A stretch of DNA of 64,000 bases from CALAED01 sp035765195 (lineage in GTDB: Bacteria; Actinomycetota; Actinomycetes; Streptosporangiales; Streptosporangiaceae), in assembly GCA_035765195.1 (NCBI GenBank), contig DASTYC010000021.1:62001-126000 (forward strand), in the 5' to 3' direction. Under the pieces are notes generated by a model. The model was not told the DNA's origin. It worked only from the letters and a program-made list of their open reading frames with translations, and searched no databases. Shown here in pieces: positions 8,808 to 17,936 of the stretch. Within the stretch, counting starts at the first letter, position 1. Each line of letters opens with the position of its first letter. The position numbers and the translations under genes were made by a program.

Positions 8808-9135
8808 GCCGGACAGGATATCCACGGTCGTGAACGACGTCGGCGTGGTTATCCCGAGTCGGGAACACTGAAACCGGAAGTCGGACCCCGCGTAATGACT
8901 GTCTCGATCTCTGCTCGAGCGGACGGCAGAAAGTCGGCCTAAATCGTGTGACATTTCCCGAAGAAACATCTCTTGACCCAGTTTGGGGACAGTCATATGC
9001 AGAAGCATTGAGTATGACCGAGGCCGCGCCGGGTTACCCGATAGCGGGATCTGGTCGAGGAGGGCGGCGTCGTACGCGGCCATGACGCCACTCAGCTGTC
9101 GGAGTAGCCGACCTCGGTGGGACGCGAAGCAGGGC
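8808..9135. other. Chimeric spacer between adnB and the XRE-TPR gene
   Basis: These 328 bases have no confident start. The XRE-TPR frame remains open through them and has an ATG at 9083 that would read MAAYDAALLDQIPLSG. This resembles the AdnB C-terminus, AAALAALLDQIPAVG, because the DNA repeats the end of adnB. The rest (LLHMTVPKLGQEM and following) resembles nothing I recognise. It could be the true N-terminus of the regulator or debris from its insertion. Confidence 0.4.
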
Positions 9136-9172
9136 TCAGCCGACGGCGGGGATCTGGTCGAGGAGGGCGGCG
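9046..9172. repeat. 24-bp direct repeat derived from the adnB 3' end
   Basis: The same 24 bases occur at 9046-9069 and 9149-9172 (beginning GGGATCTGGTCG, ending GAGGGCGGCG), 103 bases apart. The right copy encodes the LLDQIP segment at the C-terminus of AdnB. The left copy lies beyond the adnB stop. Sequence between and beyond the copies is not similar, so this is a short displaced duplicate of the gene end rather than a tandem array. Confidence 0.85.
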
Positions 9173-12100
9173 AGGGCGGCGGCGTCGAGCAGGTCGGCGG
9201 GGCGGACGGTGCGGTCGGCGGCGACGTAGTGGAAGGCGGCGCTGACCCGCGCGACCGGCACGCCGGCCAGGGAGGCCCAGGCGAGCCGGTAGGCGGCGAG
9301 CTGGACGGCGGCGAAGGCGGCCTCATCGCCGGACGGCGGGGTGCCGGTCTTCCAGTCGACCACCTCGAAGCCGCCGTCGTCGGTGCGGAAGACGGCGTCC
9401 ATGCGGCCGCGGACCAGCCGGTCGCCGATCACGGTCTCGAACGGCACCTCGATGTCGATCGGCTCGCGCGCCGCCCACTCGGACGCTTCGAACCTGGCCT
9501 GGAGCTCGGCGAGCCGGTCGTCGTGGGCGGCGCCCTCGTCGGCGGCTCCCGGCAGGTCGTCGGGGTCGAGCAGGCGCTGCTGGCCCCACCGCGTCTCCAG
9601 CCAGCGGTGGAAGGCCGTGCCGCGCCGCGCGTAGGGCGCGGGCGGGCGGGGCATCGGCCGGCGGATGTCGCGGGCCAGCCCCCCGGCGTCGCGGGCCAGC
9701 GCGACCAGCGACGAGACCGACAGGTGGGCCGGCAGGTCGACCGCCAGCCCGTCGCCGCGCCGGGCGCGGTCGCGCTCGGCGAGCAGCAGCTCGACGTCGC
9801 GCGCCCACGCCGACATGCGGGACCGGTCGGCGGCGGACAGGGCGGCGTACGCCTCGGCGGGCCACGGGCCGGCCCGCCCGGCCATGGCGTCGGCCACCAG
9901 CTCGGCGCCCTCGACGATCGCCCGGTGCCGCTCGCCCGCCGGCCGCTCGGGCCACGAGGCGGTGTCGGGCTCTGCGAGCAGCGGGTTGACGGCGTCGTCG
10001 GGCGGCGGGTCGGCCCAGCTCGCGACGGCGCCGGCCCCCGCCAGGCAGGCCGCGCGGATCTCCTCCAGGAACGGCGCCGGGTGCAGCGGCCTGGTCGCGG
10101 TGCCCCAGCGGTAGCCGGTCGCGACGAGCAGGTGCGAGGCCCGAGTCACCGCGACGTAGCACAGCCGCCGCTCCTCGCGCAGGTCGCGGTCGGCGCAGGC
10201 CTGGTCGAACGCCTCGAGGTCCTCGGGCTCCAGGCCGTCCAAGCGGGGCAGGTCGGCGTGGTCCCCTCGCAGCGGGTACGGCAGCAGCCGCGGGTTGACC
10301 GTCCACCGGGTGGAGGTGCGGGGCGGCGAGGGGAACACCGACCCCTTGGCGGGGGCCCCGTTCTGTCGCGGCAGGTAGGACAGGCCGGGGACGACGACCA
10401 CGGGCCACTCGAGCCCCTTCGCCGCGTGCACGGTGAGCAGCTTCACGCTGTTGGTCTCGCCGACCCGGCCGGCTTCGAGGCCGAACTCCTCGGACTCGGC
10501 GGCCCGCAGATAGGCGAGGAAGGCGGGCAGCGTCGGGTCTTCGGCGTCCCCGGCGAAGGCCGCCGCGGCGTCGACGAAGGCGTCGAGGTCGGCGCGCGCG
10601 GTGACCGGGTCGAGGCCGTAGCGCGCGGCGACCTCGATGTCGAGGCCGAGCGTGCGTTCGACCTCGGTGACGAGGTCGGGCAGCGGGAGCATGGCCTGGG
10701 CCCGCAGGCTCCGCAGCTCCCCGCGCAGCCGGCGCAGGCGGGCGAAGCCATCGGGCGAGTAGTTCTCGGCCGGGCCCAGATCGTCGAGCGCGTCCACCAG
10801 GCTGCCGGTCTCCCTGGCCAGCTCATCGACCATCTGCCGCAAGGGGTCGTGATCCGCGGCTTCGCCCGCCGCCGCGGGATCATCTGGCAGGGGTTCGCCC
10901 GGGGCGGTGATGTCGCGCGCGGTCTCCTTGGCCAGCTCGCGGGCGCGGCGGCCGAGTGCGACCAGGTCGCGCGGGCCCAGCCGCCACCTCGGGCCGGTGA
11001 GCAGGCGGGCCAGCGAGGCGCCGGCCGTGGGGTCCTGGATCACCCGCAGCGTGGCGACGACGTCCTGCACCTCAGGGACGGTGAGCAGCCCGCCCAGCCC
11101 GACAACCTCGACGGGGATGCCGCGCGCCTCCAGCGCGCGGCGCAGCAGCGAGAACTGGCCGCGCTTGCGGGCCAGCACCGCGACGTCCTTCGGCTCAGGC
11201 GGGCCGCTCTCCCATGGCCGGCCGTCCGGCGCGATCGCGAACAGGCCGTCGGCATCAGGGGCCGCGGGATCGGCCGAGCCGGTACGAAGGAGGTGGGCCA
11301 CGCGGGCGGCGATCCGTTCGGCCTCGTCCTCGACGGTCTCGAACAGCGCGCACTCCACGCGGCCGCGGCCGCGGCGGTCGGCGCCGGACAGCAGCCTGGG
11401 CACGGCCGCCGCCTCGGCCCGCAGCTCCTCCTGCACCGCGGCGGCGACGTCAAGGATGCGTTCGCCGTTGCGGAAGCTCACCGACAGGCGCTCCACGGGC
11501 GCGGGCACGGGTGGGGGCACCGCCGCGCCGCCGCGCCGGCCGGACACCGGGAAGTCATGGGGGAAACGCAACAGATTGCCCGCGCTGGCGCCGCGCCAGC
11601 CGTAGATCGACTGACACGGGTCGCCCACCGCGGTGACCGGATGCCCGTCCCCGAACAACGACGTCAGCAGCACGAGCTGGGCGTGACTGGTGTCCTGGTA
11701 CTCATCGAGCAGCACCACGGCGTACCGCGACCGTTCGATCGCCGCGACCTCGGGATGGCGCGCGGCGATCCGGGCGGCGAACGCGAGCTGGTCGCCGTGG
11801 TCGATGACCTCGCGCTCCGCCTTGGCCCGCACGTACGCCTCGACCAGCGGCAGCAGCTGCTCGCGTACATCCTGCCGGGCGAGGATGTCGCGTTGCGCCT
11901 TGCGCGGCTTGCGCAGCGCGGCGGCCCGCTCGCGCAGCCACTCCCCCACCCCCCGTACGTCGGCGGGCGAGCGCAGGTGCTCGGCCAGCTCGCCCGCCAG
12001 CTCCATCACCGCCGTGGTGACGGTGTCGGGGGTCCAGTCGATCCTGTCCATCGGCCCGTCGTAGGAATCCACCACTCGCGACGCGATCTGCCAGGCCACC

Positions 12101-12531
12101 GCCGGAGTGATCAGCCGCATGGTCGGCTCCAGCGCCTCCCGCAGCGCGTGGTCGCCGAACAGGCGCGCCGCGTACGAGTGGTACGTCGAGACCACGGGCT
12201 CGCCGTCGAAGACCGACGGGCCGCCCAGGCGGCCGATCTCGTCGTCGGCCAGCCGGTCACGCAGCCGATCGAGCCTGCTCCGCACTCGCACGCCGAGCTC
12301 CGCGGCCGCCTTGCGGGTGAAGGTGAGGCCGAGCACCCGCTCGGGCCGGACCAGCCCGTTGGCGACCAGCCACACGACGCGGGCGGCCATGGTCTCGCTC
12401 TTGCCCGAGCCCGCCCCGGCGACCACGGCCATCGGGGCGAGCGGCGCCGAGATCACCCGGGCCTGCTCGACGGTCGGCTCGGGCAGGTCCAGCCGCACGG
12501 CGAGCTCGCGCGGGCTGAGCGGCCCGCTCAT
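9136..12531 (-). CDS. adnB: AdnB-type helicase-nuclease subunit
   Basis: This 1131-residue UvrD/Rep-like superfamily 1 helicase is fused to a RecB-family nuclease. The Walker A GAGSGKS lies at residues 39-45, followed by LTFTRKAAAELG, LLDEYQDTSHAQ (motif II), GDPCQSIYGWRGA (motif III), LLTVHAAKGLEWPVV and YVAVTRASHLL. The C-terminal nuclease contains GRMDAV and EVVDWKTGTPP. In mycobacteria AdnA and AdnB form a heterodimer that resects double-strand breaks, with AdnB as the driving motor. This gene lies 16 bases after adnA, as expected. No Fe-S cysteine cluster is apparent in this subunit. ATG 12531 is the only in-frame start near the adnA stop. Confidence 0.87.
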   Translation of the reverse strand: MSGPLSPRELAVRLDLPEPTVEQARVISAPLAPMAVVAGAGSGKSETMAARVVWLVANGLVRPERVLGLTFTRKAAAELGVRVRSRLDRLRDRLADDEIGRLGGPSVFDGEPVVSTYHSYAARLFGDHALREALEPTMRLITPAVAWQIASRVVDSYDGPMDRIDWTPDTVTTAVMELAGELAEHLRSPADVRGVGEWLRERAAALRKPRKAQRDILARQDVREQLLPLVEAYVRAKAEREVIDHGDQLAFAARIAARHPEVAAIERSRYAVVLLDEYQDTSHAQLVLLTSLFGDGHPVTAVGDPCQSIYGWRGASAGNLLRFPHDFPVSGRRGGAAVPPPVPAPVERLSVSFRNGERILDVAAAVQEELRAEAAAVPRLLSGADRRGRGRVECALFETVEDEAERIAARVAHLLRTGSADPAAPDADGLFAIAPDGRPWESGPPEPKDVAVLARKRGQFSLLRRALEARGIPVEVVGLGGLLTVPEVQDVVATLRVIQDPTAGASLARLLTGPRWRLGPRDLVALGRRARELAKETARDITAPGEPLPDDPAAAGEAADHDPLRQMVDELARETGSLVDALDDLGPAENYSPDGFARLRRLRGELRSLRAQAMLPLPDLVTEVERTLGLDIEVAARYGLDPVTARADLDAFVDAAAAFAGDAEDPTLPAFLAYLRAAESEEFGLEAGRVGETNSVKLLTVHAAKGLEWPVVVVPGLSYLPRQNGAPAKGSVFPSPPRTSTRWTVNPRLLPYPLRGDHADLPRLDGLEPEDLEAFDQACADRDLREERRLCYVAVTRASHLLVATGYRWGTATRPLHPAPFLEEIRAACLAGAGAVASWADPPPDDAVNPLLAEPDTASWPERPAGERHRAIVEGAELVADAMAGRAGPWPAEAYAALSAADRSRMSAWARDVELLLAERDRARRGDGLAVDLPAHLSVSSLVALARDAGGLARDIRRPMPRPPAPYARRGTAFHRWLETRWGQQRLLDPDDLPGAADEGAAHDDRLAELQARFEASEWAAREPIDIEVPFETVIGDRLVRGRMDAVFRTDDGGFEVVDWKTGTPPSGDEAAFAAVQLAAYRLAWASLAGVPVARVSAAFHYVAADRTVRPADLLDAAALAALLDQIPAVG

Positions 12532-12547
12532 GGAGCCGGTTCAGAGG

Positions 12548-15500
12548 TCATGGGGTCACCTGCTGGCCGGCCTCGTGAGCGGGGCAGCAGGCGCGGACGG
12601 GACAGCTGCGGCATCCCTCGTTGACGCGGGCCTCGAAGACCGGGTTCGCCATGCCGTCGGCGACCCGCTCGACCAGCCGGCCGGTCCAGTCGGGGTCGTC
12701 GTCGGCGGCCGGCTCCTCCTGCCGCTGGATCCGCACGCTCGCCGCGAAGCCGCCCTTGCCGACCTGGATCAGCTCGGCGCCACCCGGCTCGACGAGTCCG
12801 TGCCGTTCGAACGCGCCGAGCATGACGGCGTACTGATACACCCCGAGCTGCGGGTGGCGGGGCAGGTCCTTGCCGGGCACGGCGGACGCCGAGGTCTTGA
12901 GGTCGACGATCACGGCCCGGCCGGCGCCGTCGCGTTCGGCCCGGTCGACGCGGCCGCGGATCACCACCCGGCCGAGATCGACCTGGAACGGCTCCTCCAC
13001 CGCGACGATCTCGCGATCGTTCTCCGCGTGCCAGGCCAGGAACCTGCCGACCATCTGCTCGGCTACGACGCGCTGCTTGTCGGCGTACCACGAGCTGCGG
13101 AAGTCGAGTTCGTCCCAGACCTCGTCGAGCCGCTTGGCGATGTCGCCCTCGCTCACCCCCGGGTCTTCGGCCGCCAGCTCCGCGACCGCGTGGATCACCT
13201 TGCCCATCGTGCTGTACTCGGTGGGGCCGCCGTCCTGCGCTCCGACGGCCATGGACAGCAGCCACCGCAGCCCGCACCGTTCGAACGTCTCGACCTGCGA
13301 CGGGGAGATCACGATCCGCTCGTCGGAGCCGAAGGCCGGGCCCGGGTCGGACGGTTCGGTGATCGCGTACCAGTCGCGCGGGTGGGCCCCGCGCACCCCC
13401 ATGCGGGCCAGCCGGGCCAGGTGGCCGGCGGCGGCGCGCCGCAGCGCCGCCGGCCGCGCCGGGTCGGCGACCACGCAGCGCAGGTCGGCGACCAGCGCGG
13501 ACATCGACAGCCACCGGGTCTTCTCGTCGAGACGAGCAGGTTCGATCGCGCCGGGCAACAGCTCGCCCAGGAACCTGGACGGCCGTTCCTCGGCGTCGTC
13601 GCCGCCGACCGCGGTCACGACGAGCCGGCGGCGCGCCCGCGTCGTCGCCACATAGAACAGCCGCCGCTCCTCATCGAGCAGCTTGGCCGCCACCGAGGCG
13701 CCGGCCACCTCCTCCGGCAGCGGGTCGCCTCCGGTGCCGAGGGAGTCGAGCGCGTCGAGCTCGAGCAGATCCTCGATGCCGAGCAGCGAGCCGCGCAGCC
13801 GCAGGTCGGGCCAGACGCCCTCCTGGACGCCGGCGACGACGACCACGTCCCACTCCAGGCCCTTGGACCGGTGCGCGGTCAAGATGCGCACGGCCTCGCC
13901 GGCCGGCGCCTGCTCGGCGAGCGAGTCGCCGGGGATCTCCTGGGCGGCCAGGTCATCGACGAACAGCTCGGGGCCGGCTTTCGGGAGCCGGTCGACGAAC
14001 CGCGCCGCGTGGTCGAACAGCGCGACGACGGCGTCGAGGTCGCGGTCGGCCGCGGCGCCGCGGGTGCCGCCGCGCACGCTGTCGGCCAGCAGCCGGTCGG
14101 CGAGGCCGCTCTCGCGCCACACGGCCCACAGCACCTCTTCGGCGGTCCCGCCGCCCCTGGCGGCTTCGCGCGCCGTCCGGATCAGCCGGGCGACCCGCTC
14201 GGCGGGCGCCCGCACCTTGGGGTGGACGAGCAGCAGCTCGCGCTCGTCGCCCAGCGCGGCGACGAGCAGTTCGGCGAGCGGCCGCGTGCCGCCGGCCAGG
14301 CTCTCCAGATCGCGCAACGCCCGCTTGAGTCGCCGCAGCGCCAGCGCGTCGGCGCCGCCGAGCGGCCCGGTGAGCAGATCCTCGGCGACGATCTCGTCCA
14401 GCCGGCCGGGACGCAGCGCCGCGCGCAGCAGCATCAGCAGCGGCCGCACGGCGGGTTCCTGCTGCAGCGGCACCTCATCTCCCGCCACCACGACCGGAAC
14501 CCCGGAGACGGCCAGCGCCCGGCGCAACACCGGCACCTGGCGTACGGCGGACCGGACCAGCACGGCCATCTTCGACCAGGGAACGCCGTCGAGCAGGTGG
14601 GCGCGACGCAGCTCGTCGGCGACCAGCGCGCACTCCTGGCTGACGCTGTCGGCGACGACGACCCGGACGTCCCCCTCATCCCCTTCGGCGCCGGCGGCGG
14701 CCGCGCGGGTCTCGGCCGCGTCGCCGTCGGGGGCGGCCGTGTCGGGGGCGGCCGTGTCGGGGGCGTCGGCGGGCGACAGCAGGTCACGGTGGCCGGCCAC
14801 ACCGGGCAGTCGCGTCGCCACCCGCCGGGAAGCCGCCAGGACGGCGGGCGCCATCCGGCGGCACGTCCGCAGCGCGACGACGGGAGCCGGATCGCCGTCC
14901 AGGGTCCGGAACCGGGCGGGGAAGTCCAGGATGTTCCGGACGTCGGCGCCCCGGAACCCGTAGATCGACTGGTCCGGGTCGCCGACGGCGACGAGATCGC
15001 GGCCGCCGCCGGCGAGCTGCTGCAGGAGGTACTCCTGGGCGGGGTCGGTGTCCTGGTATTCGTCGACGAACACGGCGTCGTAGGCGTCGCGTTCGCGCAC
15101 CCGCACCTCTTCGTCCGAGAGCAGCCCGGCCGCGGCGCGGATCAGCTCGGCGTAGTCGAACGACGGCACCGGATCGATGTCGAACCGCGCGGCGTAGCGG
15201 TTGAGGAAGCGGCTGATCGCCCCCCACTCGCGCCGCCCCCGCACGCGCGCGATCGCGAACAGCTCGGGCGGCCCGTACCCCCGCTCGGCCGCGCGCAGGC
15301 AAAAGTCGCGTAGCTCGTCGGCGAAGCCGCGGGTGCCAAGCGCCGCCCGCAGGTTCTCCGGCCAGCCGCCGGTGCCGTCGGCCACCTCGCCTTCGAGCAG
15401 CCGGCGCACCTCGAGCAGTTGCTCCGGACCGGACAGCAGCCGCGGCGGATGATCGTCGGCCAGCACGGCGTCGCGGCGCAGCAACGCGTACGCGTAGCTG

Positions 15501-15853
15501 TGGAAGGTGAGCGCGAGCGGCGTGCGCGTCGTCCGGTCGAGGCGGCCGGTGATGCGCTGCCGCAGCTCGACCGCGGCCTTGCGGCTGAAGGTCAGCACGA
15601 GGACGCGCTCGGGGTCGGCGCCGCGCCGTTCGATCCGGTCGACGACCGCCTCGACGATCGTGGTCGTCTTGCCCGTGCCGGGCCCGGCCAGCACCAGCAG
15701 CGGCCCTCCGGGGTGGTCGACGACCCGTCGCTGCCGCGCGTCGAGCCGGGGCGGGCGCGTCCGTGCCGGGCCGGCGCGGCGCACGAGGCGATAGGACGCC
15801 GCCGGCACCGCCGGCACCCCTGTCGCTGTCGTCCCTGCCGTCGCCGCCTGCAC
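12548..15853 (-). CDS. adnA: AdnA-type helicase-nuclease subunit with Fe-S cysteines
   Basis: This 1101-residue partner of the next gene carries GPGTGKT at 57-63, LTFSRKAAVELRQRI, FVDEYQDTDPAQEYLL, GDPDQSIYGFRGA, ILTAHRSKGLEWDVVVV and YVATTRARRRL. The C-terminal nuclease has GRVDRAERD and VIVDLKTS. An isolated cysteine in FERCGLRW plus C1081, C1084 and C1089/C1090 near the end form the iron-sulfur staple pattern of AddB-type nucleases. A low-complexity Ala/Asp/Pro linker with repeats of DTAAP lies near residue 360. The GTG start gives VQAATAG; an internal start is also possible. Naming A versus B follows gene order in mycobacteria and is inferred. Confidence 0.86.
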   Translation of the reverse strand: MQAATAGTTATGVPAVPAASYRLVRRAGPARTRPPRLDARQRRVVDHPGGPLLVLAGPGTGKTTTIVEAVVDRIERRGADPERVLVLTFSRKAAVELRQRITGRLDRTTRTPLALTFHSYAYALLRRDAVLADDHPPRLLSGPEQLLEVRRLLEGEVADGTGGWPENLRAALGTRGFADELRDFCLRAAERGYGPPELFAIARVRGRREWGAISRFLNRYAARFDIDPVPSFDYAELIRAAAGLLSDEEVRVRERDAYDAVFVDEYQDTDPAQEYLLQQLAGGGRDLVAVGDPDQSIYGFRGADVRNILDFPARFRTLDGDPAPVVALRTCRRMAPAVLAASRRVATRLPGVAGHRDLLSPADAPDTAAPDTAAPDGDAAETRAAAAGAEGDEGDVRVVVADSVSQECALVADELRRAHLLDGVPWSKMAVLVRSAVRQVPVLRRALAVSGVPVVVAGDEVPLQQEPAVRPLLMLLRAALRPGRLDEIVAEDLLTGPLGGADALALRRLKRALRDLESLAGGTRPLAELLVAALGDERELLLVHPKVRAPAERVARLIRTAREAARGGGTAEEVLWAVWRESGLADRLLADSVRGGTRGAAADRDLDAVVALFDHAARFVDRLPKAGPELFVDDLAAQEIPGDSLAEQAPAGEAVRILTAHRSKGLEWDVVVVAGVQEGVWPDLRLRGSLLGIEDLLELDALDSLGTGGDPLPEEVAGASVAAKLLDEERRLFYVATTRARRRLVVTAVGGDDAEERPSRFLGELLPGAIEPARLDEKTRWLSMSALVADLRCVVADPARPAALRRAAAGHLARLARMGVRGAHPRDWYAITEPSDPGPAFGSDERIVISPSQVETFERCGLRWLLSMAVGAQDGGPTEYSTMGKVIHAVAELAAEDPGVSEGDIAKRLDEVWDELDFRSSWYADKQRVVAEQMVGRFLAWHAENDREIVAVEEPFQVDLGRVVIRGRVDRAERDGAGRAVIVDLKTSASAVPGKDLPRHPQLGVYQYAVMLGAFERHGLVEPGGAELIQVGKGGFAASVRIQRQEEPAADDDPDWTGRLVERVADGMANPVFEARVNEGCRSCPVRACCPAHEAGQQVTP

Positions 15854-15948
15854 ATCTGAGATTTCAGCAGATCATCGCGTCTGGACGCGGTAACGCGGCG
15901 GCATGTCGCGAATGCGACGAAAGAGTGGCCGGGATCCCTCGTTATCCC

Positions 15949-15976
15949 TTGACGCTCCGTGTCCCGGTCCTAGACT
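15949..15976 (+). promoter_or_regulatory. Sigma-70-like promoter for the MDMPI/VOC pair
   Basis: TTGACG at 15949-15954 and TAGACT at 15971-15976 are separated by 16 bases, in the 212-base gap that divides adnA from the rightward genes. The position, about 90 bases before the ATG at 16068, fits a housekeeping promoter. This is sequence inspection only. Confidence 0.5.
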
Positions 15977-16067
15977 CTTGACCAGAGGAATGATTTAGTT
16001 TTCAACCACTTTCGACGCACGACGCACAGCCAGTCCCAATCCCACCCCATGCCGCGAGGAGACACCG

Positions 16068-16874
16068 ATGAGCCAATGGGACGCGACCACGTTCGACGCG
16101 AAGGACAACCTGCTCAGCGTCGTCCGCACCGAGGCCGAGGGCCTGTTCGCCCTGGCGGAGCGCCCGGACGCCTGGACGGCCCCGACCGCCTGCACCGAGT
16201 GGGAGGTGCGCGACATCGTCGGCCACATGGTCGACACGACCGAGTCCTACTTCGTCTCGTTCGACGCGGCCCGCGGCGCCGCCACCGCGGCCGACCCGCT
16301 CGGCGTACGGGTCTTCCAGGACGTGGCCAACCAGGGCGCGCAGGCGTTCCGCTCGCTGTCCCAGGACGAGATGATGCAGCGGCTGCGCGGCGACTTCGCC
16401 AAGATGATGGAGACGTTCCAGGGACTCGGCCCCGACGAGTGGGGCGGGCTCATGGTGCCGCACAAGTACATGGGCCCGCTGCCGGCCTTCTTCTACCCGG
16501 TGTTCCAGCTGATGGACTACGGCGTGCACTCCTGGGACATCCGGCAGGGCGGCGGCAAGGCGCACGGCCTGTCCGGCGACACCGCCGACCTGCTCGCGCC
16601 GTTCATGTTCATCCTGTGGCAGGCCACGATCGACCAGACCCCCGGCGAGCAGTACGACCTGGGCGTCCGGGTCCTGGGCCACGCCGACTACCGGGTAAGC
16701 GTCGGCCCCGAGGGGCTGCAGTACGCCACCGGCGACGTCTCCGACCTGCCGGCGACGATCGAGTTCGACCCGGGCAGCCTGGTGCTCACCGCGTTCGGCC
16801 GGATCAACGCCGGTACCGTCCGCGGCGATCGCGGCATCGCCGAGCGGTTCCTCAACCAGTTCTTCCGGATCTGA
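16068..16874 (+). CDS. Maleylpyruvate isomerase family mycothiol-dependent enzyme
   Basis: This 268-residue protein has the MDMPI N-terminal DinB-like helical domain. PTACTEWEVRDIVGHMVDT near residue 45 supplies the conserved histidine that binds metal with later residues (YGVHSWDIR near 148 supplies another). The C-terminal part is alpha/beta. Members use mycothiol as cofactor for isomerisation or transfer, but the exact substrate is rarely known. GAGGAG precedes the ATG. A VOC-fold protein follows after five bases, so the two probably form an operon with a shared small-molecule or detoxification role. Confidence 0.85.
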   Translation: MSQWDATTFDAKDNLLSVVRTEAEGLFALAERPDAWTAPTACTEWEVRDIVGHMVDTTESYFVSFDAARGAATAADPLGVRVFQDVANQGAQAFRSLSQDEMMQRLRGDFAKMMETFQGLGPDEWGGLMVPHKYMGPLPAFFYPVFQLMDYGVHSWDIRQGGGKAHGLSGDTADLLAPFMFILWQATIDQTPGEQYDLGVRVLGHADYRVSVGPEGLQYATGDVSDLPATIEFDPGSLVLTAFGRINAGTVRGDRGIAERFLNQFFRI

Positions 16875-16879
16875 GGCCG

Positions 16880-17389
16880 ATGGACGGAGACATCGCAGGC
16901 GGCGGCCGGGATATCGCCGCGATCGAGGCCGAGCGGGCGCGCATCCGCGACACCTACGTGGATCCGGATCGCCCGCCCAGCTCGGCCCGCGGGCTGCATC
17001 ACGTGGCGCTGTTTTCCGCCGACGTCGAACGGACCGTGCGGTTCTACCAGGAGGTGCTGGAGTTCCCGCTGACCGAGATCTTCGAAAACCGCGACTACGA
17101 GGGCTCGAACCACTTCTTCTTCGACATCGGGAACGGCAACCTGCTGGCCTTCTTCGACTTCCCGGGGCTCGATCTCGGAGCCTACGCGGAGGTGCTCGGC
17201 GGGCTGCACCATGTCGCCATCTCCGTCGAGCCGGAGCGGTGGCTGCGGCTGCGCGGACGGCTCGACGAGGCGGGCGTGGAGTACATGATGGAGAGCGGCA
17301 CCTCGATCTACCTGCGCGACCCCGACGGCGCCCGCATCGAGCTCATCGCCGATCCGCTCGGCGAGATGTACGGCGACCGCGTGCTGTGA
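16880..17389 (+). CDS. VOC-fold (glyoxalase/bleomycin-resistance-like) protein
   Basis: This 169-residue protein shows the paired beta-alpha-beta-beta-beta pattern of the vicinal oxygen chelate superfamily. GLHHVALFSADVERTVRFYQEVLEF opens the first module, GLHHVAISVEP the second, and SIYLRDPDGARIELIADP closes it. The metal-ligand positions (His in each HHVA, Glu in IELIA) are present. The ATG at 16880 follows the MDMPI stop by five bases. The family includes dioxygenases, isomerases and resistance proteins, so the reaction is not assignable. Confidence 0.85.
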   Translation: MDGDIAGGGRDIAAIEAERARIRDTYVDPDRPPSSARGLHHVALFSADVERTVRFYQEVLEFPLTEIFENRDYEGSNHFFFDIGNGNLLAFFDFPGLDLGAYAEVLGGLHHVAISVEPERWLRLRGRLDEAGVEYMMESGTSIYLRDPDGARIELIADPLGEMYGDRVL

Positions 17390-17403
17390 CCCGGCCCACC
17401 GGG

Positions 17404-17715
17404 TCAGCCGGCGGACAGCGGCTTCGCCTCGACCGTCGGCGCGGTGCCGCCGGCCCCGCTTCCGCCCGCGGGGCCGGCGGCGTCCTGGTCGCGGTCGCCG
17501 GGCGGCGCCGCCTGGATCGTCCTGGTCGGCGTGACCTTCGCGCGGGTGAGCAGCGCGAGGAACGCCGCCACCGCCCCCATCACCAGGCCGACCTGCTCGC
17601 TGGTCCAGCGGACCGCGCCGAAGCCCACGAGCAACGCCAGCGTCGCCTGGACGCAGGCCTGGACGGTGACGGGCTCGCGCCGGATCAAGCGCGTCAACGC
17701 GCCGAATGTGCCCAT
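17404..17715 (-). CDS. Small two-TM membrane protein, holin-like in layout
   Basis: This 103-residue hypothetical protein has two apparent membrane segments (QACVQATLALLVGFGAV near residue 20 and QVGLVMGAVAAFLALLT near 42). A Pro/Gly/Ala-rich hydrophilic tail follows. The layout resembles small phage-like holins or membrane adaptors, but I recognise no specific family and no phage genes are nearby. It ends just past the VOC gene and points toward it; the divergent gene upstream is WhiB. Moderate confidence that it is a gene, none for function. Confidence 0.5.
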   Translation of the reverse strand: MGTFGALTRLIRREPVTVQACVQATLALLVGFGAVRWTSEQVGLVMGAVAAFLALLTRAKVTPTRTIQAAPPGDRDQDAAGPAGGSGAGGTAPTVEAKPLSAG

Positions 17716-17936
17716 AACAGATCCCCAAGTTCAGCGGCCTGGGCCGCTCGATACCGCCCATCAACGACACCAGACCGTAGTCGGCGAAACCATCCGGGTA
17801 ATCACTGACTTTGTCCTGTCAAGTAGTCGTCCGCCCGGCGACCGATCGCGCCGGACAGGTTTCGACGATGTGCCGAGGGAAGGGCCACTCCCAGCCTGTG
17901 CACGCCCTATCGAGAGCGAGAAAGATCACCGCCGCG

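Noticed and set aside
8983..15313. Very long rightward open frames (1213 and 1068 codons) over the adnAB region
   Set aside because: They run antisense to well-supported genes, have no recognisable domains, and arise from high-GC codon bias in the opposite strand.
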